NCBI GenBank assembly: GCA_042408595.1 | Contig: JBHOQX010000114.1 | Location: forward strand, 1 to 64,000 | Reading direction: 5' to 3' | DNA: 64,000 nt | DNA from: JBHOQX01 sp042408595 | Lineage (GTDB): Bacteria > Chloroflexota > Chloroflexia > Chloroflexales > Roseiflexaceae | In this document: positions 1 to 8,151 of the stretch, piece by piece | Position numbering within the stretch: the first letter of the stretch is position 1 | Layout: every line of letters begins with the position of its first letter | Translations under genes and position numbers: made by a program | The notes under the pieces: generated by a model | The model's input: the letters and a program-made list of their open reading frames with translations, nothing else | What the model was told of the DNA's origin: nothing | The model's database searches: none

Positions 1-1734
1 GCCGCCACCGCCGCGCCCGCCGCCACCGCTGTCCCGGCCGCGACCACGGCGCCGGCTGCCACCGCCGCGCCCGCCGCGACCACCGCGCCCGCGGGCAGTG
101 CCTTCATCATCGGCGTCACGCCTGGCAGCCCCAACCACCCCAGGGGCTGGACGACCGTCCTGCCGCCCAAGCCCGAGGGCATGCCGCTCAATCCGCCGGT
201 GACGATCACCTCCAGCCGCCGCGGGGTGGATACCAAGTACTTCAAGGGCGACACCATCGACAACAACCCCTTCACGCGCTTCGTCAAACAAGAACTGGGC
301 ATCGAATGGAAGCCGGGCTTTCTGTTCAACGACGATCAGGAGCAGCAGCAGAAGCTGACTCTGGCGATGGCCAGCAACGACCTGCCCGACCTGCTGGAGA
401 CCCTCTCGCTCAGCAACTTCGCCACCCTGCTCGAAGCCGACATGCTCGAGGATATCACCGAGATCTTCGACAAAGTCGCTGACGAGAAGTGGGTTAAGGA
501 GCCGCTGGCGCGCGATAACAACGCCGCCTGGACCTACGCCGAAGTCAACGGGCGCAAGATGGGCATGCCGTATATCGAGCTGGCGTCGCAGAACGACAAA
601 CTGCTCTGGATCCGCCAGGACTGGCTGGAGAAGGTCAACCTGCCCCCACCGACCACCCTGGACGAGCTGGCCAAGGTCGCGCTGGCCTTCAAAAAGAACG
701 AACTCGGCCAGGGCGCCAAGGGCTCGACGATCGGGCTGGGCACATGCAAGAACCTGACCGCCTGGTACGGCAGCCTGGACCCCGTGTTCGGCGCGTTCGG
801 CGTCATCGCGAGCGACTCGATCACTCACCCCTGGACGAAAGAGGGCGACGGGCTGATGTACGACCCCATCCGCCCACAGATGAAGGATGCGCTGGCGCTG
901 GTGCGCCAGTGGTACAAGGATGGCGTGATCTCGCCGGATTTCGTTACCCTTTCCGAGCCGGACGTGGCCGGGATCGTGGGCGGCAACCGCTGCGGCCTGC
1001 ACTTCTCGCCCTTCTTCGGTGCGACTTACGGCGGGACAGACAGCCTGAAAAACGACCCGTCGGCCAAGTGGACGTTTAGCGATATCCCCGCCGGCCCGAA
1101 TGGCAAAAAAGGCAAGGTCGGCATCAGCGCGATCCGCGAGTACGTCTTCGGCTTCCGCAAGGGCACGCCGCATGTGGAAGCGATCCTCAAGCAGACCAAC
1201 TGGCTGGCGCAACTGGTGCAGAATCCGGCCAACCGCTTTCACGGCTGGGAGGAGTACAATTACCAGTGGAACGGGGATAAAGTCGAGTTGATCGACAATG
1301 GCGACTTCCACGCCTGGTTCTACGGCCCGATCGGCACCCGCGGCAACAGCGGCACCGACCCGCTGCGCCAGTACAACTGGTACAAGACGATCGAAGAATG
1401 GGCCAAGCTGCCGAAGGATAAGCTGGATGCCTGGCAGCAGATGGTCCTGGACGACCCGACCGGTCTGCAGACGCTCCAGCGCAAGGCCTACCTGTTCGCC
1501 GTCGACCATTCGAAGGAGCAAGGCATTCCGAACCTATTTACCGGTCTGCCGACAGCGACCATGAAGGACAAGGGCGGCGAGCTGGCGACGATGATGACCG
1601 AAACCTTTATCGGCATCATCAAGGGCGACAAGCCGCTCTCCGAGTTCGATTCGTTCGTTCAGAAGTGGAAGGCCGGCGGTGGCGACCAGATCACCGCCGA
1701 GGTCAACGACTGGTGGGCCAAGCACAAGAAGTAA
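1..1734 (+). CDS. Extracellular sugar-binding lipoprotein (family 1, LplA-like), 5' partial
   Basis: The frame is open from base 1, so the start codon, signal peptide and lipobox lie left of the window. About the first 31 codons encode an Ala/Thr/Pro tether made of AATAAP/AATTAP-like units, as expected between a lipid-anchored cysteine and a binding domain. The globular part then runs to the stop and shows family 1 binding-protein character, including a DLPDLLE segment, many aromatic residues (WLEKVNLPPPTT, EEYNYQW) and a DWWAKHKK end. It should deliver an oligosaccharide-type substrate at the outer membrane face to the two permeases that follow. An ATG at 181 exists, but the in-frame tether upstream shows it is internal. 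The substrate cannot be read from sequence. Confidence 0.88.
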   Translation, partial: AATAAPAATAVPAATTAPAATAAPAATTAPAGSAFIIGVTPGSPNHPRGWTTVLPPKPEGMPLNPPVTITSSRRGVDTKYFKGDTIDNNPFTRFVKQELGIEWKPGFLFNDDQEQQQKLTLAMASNDLPDLLETLSLSNFATLLEADMLEDITEIFDKVADEKWVKEPLARDNNAAWTYAEVNGRKMGMPYIELASQNDKLLWIRQDWLEKVNLPPPTTLDELAKVALAFKKNELGQGAKGSTIGLGTCKNLTAWYGSLDPVFGAFGVIASDSITHPWTKEGDGLMYDPIRPQMKDALALVRQWYKDGVISPDFVTLSEPDVAGIVGGNRCGLHFSPFFGATYGGTDSLKNDPSAKWTFSDIPAGPNGKKGKVGISAIREYVFGFRKGTPHVEAILKQTNWLAQLVQNPANRFHGWEEYNYQWNGDKVELIDNGDFHAWFYGPIGTRGNSGTDPLRQYNWYKTIEEWAKLPKDKLDAWQQMVLDDPTGLQTLQRKAYLFAVDHSKEQGIPNLFTGLPTATMKDKGGELATMMTETFIGIIKGDKPLSEFDSFVQKWKAGGGDQITAEVNDWWAKHKK

Positions 1735-1749
1735 GCGCTGGCCCGCAGC

Positions 1750-1779
1750 CGGGCGGGCAGCCACAGAGCTGCCCGCCCG
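1750..1779 (+). terminator. Hairpin between binding-protein and permease genes
   Basis: A perfect 11-bp inverted repeat (1750-1760 pairs with 1769-1779, 8-nt loop) lies 16 nt after the binding-protein stop and 14 nt before the permease start. It has no T-tract. I infer an mRNA-stabilising or partial-terminator hairpin that lets the binding protein be made in excess over the permeases. Confidence 0.6.
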
Positions 1780-1792
1780 CCGGAGCATCCTT

Positions 1793-2746
1793 ATGGCCAC
1801 CACCAAGCCTACCGAGATCGGCGCCCTGCCGGCGACGCCAGCCCGTGCGGCCTGGCGCACATCCGTCCGTCGCGGCTGGTCGCTGTATCTGATGCTGATT
1901 CCGGCGCTGATCGTGCTGGTGTTGTTCCATTACTACCCGATGTACGGCGTGGTCATCGCCTTTCAAAAATACAACCCCGGATTGGGCTTTACGCGCTCGC
2001 CCTGGGTCGGGCTGGACAATTTCGTTCGCCTGTTCGGGCTGGCCGACTTCTGGCGCGTCTTTACCAATACGCTGATCATCGCGATCAGCAAGATCGTCAC
2101 CGTGCAGGTGTCGGCGATCCTGGTCGCCTTGATGCTCCATAATGTCCGCCTGGTCGCGTTCAAGCGGATCGTCCAGACAACGATTTATCTGCCGCATTTT
2201 CTTTCGTGGATCGTATTAGGCGGTATTTTGATCGATCTGCTATCGCAAAACGGCCTGGTCAATCGCACGCTGGGCGCGCTGGGCCTGGGGCCGTTTCTGT
2301 TCCTCGGCGATAATACCTGGTTCCGCCCGACGCTGATCGTCACCAACCTATGGAAAGAGGTCGGCTGGGCCACGATTATCTATCTGGCGGCATTGACCGG
2401 TATCGATCCGCAGCTTTATGAGGCAGCGGCGATCGATGGCGCCGGCACGTTGCAGCAGACTCGACATATCACGCTGCCGGGCATCCGCTCCACGATCGTG
2501 CTGATCGCCGCGCTGAGCATGGGGTCGGTGCTGAATGCCGGCTTCGACCAGGTGCTGACGCTCTACAACCCGGCGGTCTATGCCACCGGCGACATCCTTG
2601 ACACCTACATCTACCGGCTCGGGCTGGTCGGGGCGCAGTTCAGCCTGGCGGCCGCGGCCGGGCTGGTGGGCTCGGTGCTCAGCTTCGGCCTGATCGCGTT
2701 GGGCTACTGGGCTGCCGACCGCTGGGCCGACTACCGGCTGTTCTGA
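1793..2746 (+). CDS. ABC sugar transporter permease, LplB type
   Basis: Inner-membrane permease of 317 residues. I start it at the ATG at 1793, because the frame extends further upstream only through the previous gene. A hydrophobic helix (LYLMLIPALIVLVLF) is followed by the LplB-like YYPMYGVVIAFQKYNP segment. The cytoplasmic EAA coupling loop is visible as YEAAAIDGAGTLQQTR near residue 215. It should pair with the next permease to form the channel. It lies 58 bp after the binding protein and 11 bp before the second permease, so one operon is likely. No ATPase gene is present, so the transporter probably shares an ATPase encoded elsewhere. Confidence 0.9.
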   Translation: MATTKPTEIGALPATPARAAWRTSVRRGWSLYLMLIPALIVLVLFHYYPMYGVVIAFQKYNPGLGFTRSPWVGLDNFVRLFGLADFWRVFTNTLIIAISKIVTVQVSAILVALMLHNVRLVAFKRIVQTTIYLPHFLSWIVLGGILIDLLSQNGLVNRTLGALGLGPFLFLGDNTWFRPTLIVTNLWKEVGWATIIYLAALTGIDPQLYEAAAIDGAGTLQQTRHITLPGIRSTIVLIAALSMGSVLNAGFDQVLTLYNPAVYATGDILDTYIYRLGLVGAQFSLAAAAGLVGSVLSFGLIALGYWAADRWADYRLF

Positions 2747-2757
2747 GGGGGCATCGC

Positions 2758-3639
2758 ATGGTTGTTGATCGTTCCTGGCGGGCGCTGCTGCTGCGCAGCC
2801 TGAATTACGCCGTGCTCAGCCTGCTGATGGCGGCGTGTGTGATCCCGCTCATCCATATCGTGGCGGTGTCCTTCAGCGACCGCGCCGCCGCGGTCGGCGG
2901 GTTCGTTACGCTGTGGCCGGTGCGCTTCACCACCGCATCTTATGCCAAGGTGCTGGAAGCGGGGGCGTTCCTGAACGGTCTGCGTATCTCGGTCCTGCGC
3001 ACGGTGATCGGCACGGCGCTGATGATGCTGATCACCATTCTGACCGCCTACCCGCTCTCACGCGGCAGCTCCGAGCTGCGCGGCCGCACCGTCATCATGT
3101 GGCTGCTGATCTTCGCGATGCTGTTCTCCGGCGGGATCATTCCGTTGTTCCTGGTCATCCGCAGTCTCAAGCTGCTCAACACCGTCTGGGCACTGATACT
3201 GCCGGGCGCGCTGCCGATCTTCAACGTGATCATCCTGATGAATTTCTTTCGTGACATCCCGCAGGAGCTCGACGATGCAGCGGTGATCGACGGCGCCTCG
3301 CACTGGCAGCGCCTGTGGCGCGTCTACGTGCCGCTCTCGCTGCCAGCGCTGGCAACCCTGACCCTCTTCTGCGCCGTGTACCACTGGAATTCCTGGTTCG
3401 ATGGGCTGATCTACATGACGCGCGCCGAGAACTACCCGCTCCAGACCTTTCTGCGGACGGTCGCGGTGCAGCTCGATACGTCGCAGATCATTCGCGATCA
3501 GTCGCAATTTAATCAGTTCTCGGATCGCTCGGTCCGCGCGGCGCAGATCATTGTGACGACCATCCCGATCCTGGTGGTGTATCCGTTCCTGCAGCGCTAT
3601 TTCGTCGCCGGGATCAAGCTGGGCGCGGTGAAGGGGTGA
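2758..3639 (+). CDS. ABC sugar transporter permease, LplC/YtcP type
   Basis: Second permease of the cassette, 293 residues, starting at ATG 2758 behind a purine-rich GAGGGGG. Several transmembrane segments are evident. The EAA loop reads ELDDAAVIDGASHWQRLW near residue 175, and the protein ends in the family-typical IKLGAVKG. It forms the heterodimeric channel with the LplB-type partner just upstream. Its last 26 bases overlap the 3' end of the convergent acetyltransferase gene. Substrate unknown. Confidence 0.9.
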   Translation: MVVDRSWRALLLRSLNYAVLSLLMAACVIPLIHIVAVSFSDRAAAVGGFVTLWPVRFTTASYAKVLEAGAFLNGLRISVLRTVIGTALMMLITILTAYPLSRGSSELRGRTVIMWLLIFAMLFSGGIIPLFLVIRSLKLLNTVWALILPGALPIFNVIILMNFFRDIPQELDDAAVIDGASHWQRLWRVYVPLSLPALATLTLFCAVYHWNSWFDGLIYMTRAENYPLQTFLRTVAVQLDTSQIIRDQSQFNQFSDRSVRAAQIIVTTIPILVVYPFLQRYFVAGIKLGAVKG

Positions 3640-4231
3640 GGTCGTTTTCCCGCCGCGCCCGCGCCGCCCACTCGCCGCGCAGCATGGCGAAGACGTGCGT
3701 GTCGCGGCGCTGCCCGTCCACGCCGAACTCGTCCGCGCGGAGCGTCCCTTCCAGCGTCAGGCCGTTCTTGCGCGCCACGGCGATGCTGGCGCGATTGCGT
3801 GTGTCGCAACGCCAGACCAGCCGCTCCCAGCCCCAGGTTCCAAACCCCCAGTCGAGCATCAACGCCAGGGCGCGCGCGCCCAGGCCCTGCCCGGCGGCGC
3901 TGGCCCGGATCCACATGCCGATCTCGGCCACGCCGGTCGTCAGCGGGCCCCAGCGCAGGTGGTAGCCGGTGCCGCCGACCAGATGCGCGCCCCGCCAGAT
4001 GCCGAGCACAAAATCGTCGTTGCACAGATAGCTGCCGGCGAAGCGGCGCGCCCGCGCCTCGGCCGCCTCCGGCGTGTCCTCGCGCGTCGCCCACGGCATC
4101 CACGGGCGCAGGTGCTCGTACGATGAGACCGTGGCTTCCAGGAGCGCCGGGCCGTCGCCGGGCCGGTAACTACGGATCGTCAGATCGCCGTCGGCGACCG
4201 ACAGCGGCGCGATGAAGGGCTCGGTGAGCAT
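3614..4231 (-). CDS. GNAT-family N-acetyltransferase (RimJ/RimL-like)
   Basis: A 205-residue GNAT acetyltransferase, expected to move acetyl from acetyl-CoA to an amine or a protein N-terminus in the cytoplasm. The CoA-binding motif A is seen as AAGQGLGARA, preceded by the EIGMWIRA strand and followed by RCDTRNRASIAVARKNG, a pattern usual in RimJ/RimL relatives. I start at 4231 because GGAGG sits five bases upstream of that ATG; the frame could extend to 4345 only through repeat-like spacer. It converges on, and overlaps by 26 bp, the permease gene on the other strand. The acceptor cannot be predicted. Confidence 0.85.
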   Translation of the reverse strand: MLTEPFIAPLSVADGDLTIRSYRPGDGPALLEATVSSYEHLRPWMPWATREDTPEAAEARARRFAGSYLCNDDFVLGIWRGAHLVGGTGYHLRWGPLTTGVAEIGMWIRASAAGQGLGARALALMLDWGFGTWGWERLVWRCDTRNRASIAVARKNGLTLEGTLRADEFGVDGQRRDTHVFAMLRGEWAARARRENDLTPSPRPA

Positions 4232-4248
4232 GGCGACCTCCGTGACAG

Positions 4249-4279
4249 GATGACCAGATGACACGATGACCAGATGACA
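4249..4279 (+). repeat. Tandem 15-bp repeat in spacer
   Basis: GATGACCAGATGACA occurs twice, at 4249-4263 and 4265-4279, one base apart. It lies in the spacer upstream of the acetyltransferase start, followed by further low-complexity text (CTATCCTC words to about 4385). It is one of several word-like spacers in this window. Confidence 0.75.
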
Positions 4280-4414
4280 GGGTGAGAAAGAGGCATACGG
4301 CGCGGTGCGCAGGGCAGCATCGGTTTGTTGCACTCTTCGAACCACTATCCTCTGCCGCCTATCCTCGATCTATCCTCCCCTTATCGGTTCACCGTCTACC
4401 GTCCGCAACCACGC

Positions 4415-4443
4415 TTGACATCTCACGCATTGCGGATTATAAC
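4415..4443 (+). promoter_or_regulatory. Sigma70-type promoter for the uraD operon
   Basis: TTGACA at 4415-4420, a 17-bp spacer, then TATAAC at 4438-4443. Both hexamers are close to consensus and the spacing is optimal. Transcription should start near 4450, about 50 bases upstream of the uraD ATG. Confidence 0.7.
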
Positions 4444-4500
4444 GGCGGAGCCGGATGATTGCCGATCGCCTGCCCGCCTACCTATCTACCCGTCTATGTC

Positions 4501-5055
4501 ATGAAGCCGCCACTGACCCTCGACCAGCTCAACCGGCTCGACCGCGAGGCGTTTGCGGAGGCGCTCGGCTTCGTCTTCGAGGGGCCGCCGTGGCCGCAGC
4601 GCGCCGCGTGGGATGCCCGACCGTTCGCGTCGGTCGCAGCGCTGCACCGTGCGCTCTGCGACACACTGGCCCGCGCGCCCGAGGAGCAGCAGGTGGCGCT
4701 CATCCGCGCCCACCCCGACCTGGCGGGCAAGGCCGCGGTCGCCGGTGACCTCACGCCCGAATCGACCCGCGAGCAGGCCTCCGCCGGGCTGGATCGGCTC
4801 ACACCCGAGGAGTTCGCCCGCTTTACCGCGCTGAATAGCGCCTACCGCGAGCGCTTCGGCTTTCCATTCGTGATCTGTGTCCGCCGCCAGACCAGGGAGA
4901 GCATTCTCCGGGCGTTCGCGGCGCGCCTGGCGAACGACCGCGCCCGCGAGATCGCCACCGCGCTGGCCGAGATCGGCGAGATCGCCCGCCTGCGCCTGGC
5001 GGATGGGGTTATCGCCCACCAGGCGCACGAAGGGCGCGCAGACGGTGAGAGATGA
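4501..5055 (+). CDS. uraD: OHCU decarboxylase (allantoin-forming)
   Basis: A 184-residue enzyme of the urate pathway that decarboxylates 2-oxo-4-hydroxy-4-carboxy-5-ureidoimidazoline (OHCU) to S-allantoin. The family catalytic His lies in the RAHPDLAG motif (His71), the second conserved patch STREQ is at 88-92, and the C-terminal signature FGFPFVICVR is at 119-128. I choose ATG 4501, which gives a family-length protein; the frame could start at 4459. It is followed after 37 bp by uricase and then HIU hydrolase, so the three enzymes of urate-to-allantoin form one operon. Confidence 0.93.
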   Translation: MKPPLTLDQLNRLDREAFAEALGFVFEGPPWPQRAAWDARPFASVAALHRALCDTLARAPEEQQVALIRAHPDLAGKAAVAGDLTPESTREQASAGLDRLTPEEFARFTALNSAYRERFGFPFVICVRRQTRESILRAFAARLANDRAREIATALAEIGEIARLRLADGVIAHQAHEGRADGER

Positions 5056-5092
5056 ACCTTTGGCGCAGACGTGGGCCATACAAGGAGGCGGC

Positions 5093-5953
5093 ATGGCTGG
5101 CGGAGGCAGCGAGATCGGGATGGGATCGATGCGCTACGGCAAGGCCGAGGTGCGCCTGGTCAAGGTGGCGCGCGGCGCGGAGCGCCACGATCTACGCGAC
5201 CTGACGGTCGCCGTCGCGCTCAGCGGCGACTTCCGGGCGACGTACGAGGCGGGGGACAACCGGGCGCTGCTGGCGACCGACACGATGCGCAACACGATCT
5301 ACGCCCTGGCACAGCGCCACCCGCTGGCGAGCATCGAGGCGTTCGGGCTGACGCTGGTCGATCATTTCCTCGCCGCCGGCCCGACGGTGGAAGCGGCGGA
5401 GGTGCGGATCGTCGAGCACCTCTGGCGGCGCATCGAGGCCGGCGGGCGCCCCCACGCGCACAGCTTCGTCCGCGAGGCCGGCGAGCGCACCGCCGCCATC
5501 CGCGGCGACCCAGGCGGCGGGCGGCAGGTGCAAGCCGGAATCGACAACCTGCTGGTCCTGAAAACAACCAACTCCGGATGGGAGAACTTCTACCGCGACG
5601 CGTACACGACGCTCCCCGACACGAGCGACCGCATTCTGGCGACCAACATCACCGCGGAGTGGACGTATGGCCAGGCGGAGCTTGACTTCGACCGCCTCTG
5701 GACGAGCGTCCGGGCGACGGTTCTCGAGACGTTCACCGACCACTACAGTCCCTCGGTCCAGCACACGCTCTACCGCATGGGCCGGGCGGTGTTGCAGGCA
5801 CATCCGGAGGTCGCGCGCATCCACTTCGCGCTGCCGAACAGGCACCACCTACTGTACGACCTCGGGCGCTTCGGGCTGCCGAACAACAACGAGATTTTCC
5901 ATGCGACGAGCGAGCCGTACGGCCTGATCGAAGGGACGGTGGAGCGGCGATGA
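5093..5953 (+). CDS. Urate oxidase (uricase)
   Basis: A 286-residue cofactor-free uricase that oxidises urate with O2 to 5-hydroxyisourate and H2O2. The catalytic Lys is in YGKAEVRL (Lys17), the Thr/Asp pair in LLATDTMRNT (62-63), the substrate-binding patch in TTNSGWENF, and the Asn/His residues in LPNRHH near the C-terminus. AGGAGG at 5083-5088 fixes the start at ATG 5093. The last four bases overlap the HIU hydrolase start (ATGA), indicating translational coupling. Oxygen dependence implies an aerobic or facultative host. Confidence 0.95.
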   Translation: MAGGGSEIGMGSMRYGKAEVRLVKVARGAERHDLRDLTVAVALSGDFRATYEAGDNRALLATDTMRNTIYALAQRHPLASIEAFGLTLVDHFLAAGPTVEAAEVRIVEHLWRRIEAGGRPHAHSFVREAGERTAAIRGDPGGGRQVQAGIDNLLVLKTTNSGWENFYRDAYTTLPDTSDRILATNITAEWTYGQAELDFDRLWTSVRATVLETFTDHYSPSVQHTLYRMGRAVLQAHPEVARIHFALPNRHHLLYDLGRFGLPNNNEIFHATSEPYGLIEGTVERR

Positions 5954-6306
5954 GCGGGCGGCTGACGACCCATGTGCTGGACACCGCGCACGGCCGCCCG
6001 GCGGCCGGGCTGGCGATCGAGCTCTGGCGGCTCGGCGAGGGGGGCGCGGCGCGGCTGCTCGCGACGGCTCGCACCAACGCCGACGGGCGGCTCGACGCAC
6101 CGCTGCTCGACGGCGCGCTGGAGGCGGGCGTCTACGAGTTGGTCTTCGCCGTCGGCGCGTACTTCGCGGCGCTTGGCGCGGCGCTACCCACGCCGCCGTT
6201 CCTGGACCGCGTCCCGGTGCGCTTCGGTATCGCCGACCCTGCGGCGCACTACCACATTCCGCTGCTGGTGTCGCCGTGGGCGTATTCGACGTACCGGGGG
6301 AGCTAG
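5950..6306 (+). CDS. 5-hydroxyisourate hydrolase (transthyretin-like)
   Basis: A 118-residue HIU hydrolase that opens 5-hydroxyisourate to OHCU, between the uricase and UraD steps. It shows the N-terminal THVLDT motif with His8, the TNADGR arginine motif, the HYHIPLL histidine motif and the diagnostic YRGS C-terminal tetrapeptide. Length is normal for the family. The start overlaps the uricase stop. It ends the operon and faces a convergent gene across a 281-bp gap. Confidence 0.95.
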   Translation: MSGRLTTHVLDTAHGRPAAGLAIELWRLGEGGAARLLATARTNADGRLDAPLLDGALEAGVYELVFAVGAYFAALGAALPTPPFLDRVPVRFGIADPAAHYHIPLLVSPWAYSTYRGS

Positions 6307-6380
6307 TCTCAGCTATATCTCGCCCAAATGAGCGGCAACACGCGATGCCGGCCGGGCTTGCGCAAGCGAACGCACCTACA

Positions 6381-6408
6381 CGTTGGTCGTGGACCAACAC
6401 GACCAACG
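6381..6408. terminator. Perfect 11-bp inverted repeat in a convergent gap
   Basis: CGTTGGTCGTG at 6381-6391 and its exact complement at 6398-6408 flank a 6-nt loop. Further TTGGTC/GACCAA words lie inside it. It sits between the 3' ends of the HIU hydrolase gene (plus) and the unassigned 484-residue gene (minus), so a bidirectional terminator is the simplest reading, although there is no T-tract. The rest of 6307-6587 holds nothing recognisable. Confidence 0.5.
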
Positions 6409-6587
6409 CAAGGAGGTTCGTCACTACAATCTCCTGGTGCGGAGCAGGCGCAACATGTTTCGCCCGCCGCCAGTCTGGCCGCCGTGGGCGTACCGCTGCG
6501 CCGGATCCATCTGGGGAACCCGGTGCGCAAGATCGTCCCCTGTTCTCAACCGCGACGCATGCACTTTTGTCTCAGGGGCCCGACGGT

Positions 6588-8042
6588 TCATGCCCGGTCG
6601 AACAGCGCGATAGCGCGCTCGTAGGCCTCGGTGGTTAACCCGGCGTACCAGGCCATGAACCGCACGGCGGCGATCAGGAAGCTCCACCGGTCCGGCAATG
6701 GACAGGCATAGAACTCCTCGACAGTGGCATGCAAGTGCTTGAAATTATGCAGCAGCGTCCCATTGTCGGTGCAGGCAACGTCTGTCAACAGGGCGATCAG
6801 CGGCTCGGGCGGGGCCCCTGTGTCGGCATAGGCCTGCACAGCTGCCGTCGCGGTGCGGTAGTCGTGGGCTGGCAGCGCCTCGCGCAGCGTGTGCAGCAGC
6901 GACTCGGGCGGGATGCCGTGCAACAGCTGGACATCTTCCTGGTAGGGATAGGGACAGCGTGGCGTGAAGGGCACGAAGCAGAACGTCTCATCTAGGACGC
7001 TTGGGCCACGCTCGATCAGGCTGCCGCCCTGGATCGCCGCGAGCGCCTGGGTTGGCGGGCGCATCACGTGCAGCGCCGCGCGCAGCACATTCGTCGTCGT
7101 ATTGATATGCATCGGCGCCACCTCGCGGCTGACGGCGTCATAATCCTGGTGTGGCACCGGCTTCGCCATCAGGTAGCAGTCGGCGGCGGCAAGGCTTACG
7201 GCCGCCAGCACCGTCTGGGGTGAGCAGCCATGGCGGGCCAGCGCCCGCGCGGCGATCTCGGGCCGTTCACAGGGCGGGGCCACATGAAAGGCCGCCCGTA
7301 GCCCGGCCACCCGGTCGGGCTGAAACGCGGTTGCCGGCGCGCCATCGCACAGGCCGTAGGCGCGCTGCAACTCGCGCGCCCGGTCGTACGGACGGAAGTC
7401 GCGGGGAAAGCTGGCGCTATATCTGAGCGCCCAGCGCAACATGGGGAATCCCTGCTCCCAGCCGACCAGCTCGAGCATGCCCAGCGACAGCACCGGCGTG
7501 ATCAGGGTATGGTCGTCGGTGATCATCCCCTCCAGGCCGATGTCGAGCAGCAGATCGACCAGCGCAGGGTGGGGCATGTCTTCGGCCAGTGCGCTCAAGC
7601 GATGGTCGGCGCGCATATACTCGCCGAAGCGCACATCGCTGCGCAGCTGCGTGATCGTCTCGTCGAGCGTGCGTTCGCGGGTGGGCCAGAACGGCGGCAG
7701 GTGCGAGGGGGCGAAGCAGGGGTCGTGCAGGTCACAGACCACCTGGTAGAGCGCCTGGACGATCAGCAGCCAGCGCGTGCGTTGCGGCTGGCCGCGCGCG
7801 AGGCGGCGGGCGTCCTCGCAGCCGATCATGGCGTGCGTCACGAACCCGAGCAGATTGCGGGCCTGGTTGTTGAGATAGCGCGCCGCCGTCAGCGCGCCAG
7901 CGGCCCACAGCGTGTCTTCGTCGGCGCCGTCAAGCAGCGCCCGCGCGATCGCCTCCACCGCGGTCTCGGGCCGCAGGGCGTGCAGCCAGGCGATCCGCCG
8001 TTCAAGCGTGGGTGTGTCAAGGAAGTTGGGTGAGCTCCGCAT
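6588..8042 (-). CDS. Unassigned 484-residue helical protein after ABC permeases
   Basis: I do not recognise this protein. It looks soluble and largely helical, with no signal peptide or membrane span. Histidine-bearing patches stand out: FVTHAMIG (His70), CDLHDPCFAPSH, PMHINTTTN (about 310) and LLHNFKHLHAT (about 430-440); together they could bind a metal, which is inference. The spacing loosely recalls helical oxidase-like families but I cannot name one. ATG 8042 is chosen because AAAGGAG lies just upstream; a GTG at 8063 is the alternative. It is the last gene of the eight-gene minus-strand operon, 109 bp after a sugar-type permease, so it may act on the imported compound. Confidence 0.8.
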   Translation of the reverse strand: MRSSPNFLDTPTLERRIAWLHALRPETAVEAIARALLDGADEDTLWAAGALTAARYLNNQARNLLGFVTHAMIGCEDARRLARGQPQRTRWLLIVQALYQVVCDLHDPCFAPSHLPPFWPTRERTLDETITQLRSDVRFGEYMRADHRLSALAEDMPHPALVDLLLDIGLEGMITDDHTLITPVLSLGMLELVGWEQGFPMLRWALRYSASFPRDFRPYDRARELQRAYGLCDGAPATAFQPDRVAGLRAAFHVAPPCERPEIAARALARHGCSPQTVLAAVSLAAADCYLMAKPVPHQDYDAVSREVAPMHINTTTNVLRAALHVMRPPTQALAAIQGGSLIERGPSVLDETFCFVPFTPRCPYPYQEDVQLLHGIPPESLLHTLREALPAHDYRTATAAVQAYADTGAPPEPLIALLTDVACTDNGTLLHNFKHLHATVEEFYACPLPDRWSFLIAAVRFMAWYAGLTTEAYERAIALFDRA

Positions 8043-8151
8043 GGAGTGCTCCTTTCTTGACACGGCTCGGCTATTCAGTTAGGTGTTGGCACCTCCCCAC
8101 GAAACGCCCCTCGCGCAGAGCCGTGCAGGTCGCGAGCGGGCCGGCAAGCAG

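Noticed and set aside
1..180. Tandem GCCGCCACCGCC-rich DNA as a possible repeat array
   Set aside because: It is the coding sequence of the Ala/Thr/Pro tether of the first lipoprotein, in frame with the binding domain.
8056..8084. TTGACA on the plus strand near 8056 as a promoter
   Set aside because: No usable -10 at 16-18 bp and no plus-strand gene follows; it is antisense to the gene start.
8061..8125. CACGGCTC and its complement GAGCCGTG 49 bp apart, with a small AGGTG/CACCT hairpin between
   Set aside because: Only 8 bp with a long loop, partly inside the ribosome-site region of the 484-residue gene; chance is likely in this base composition.
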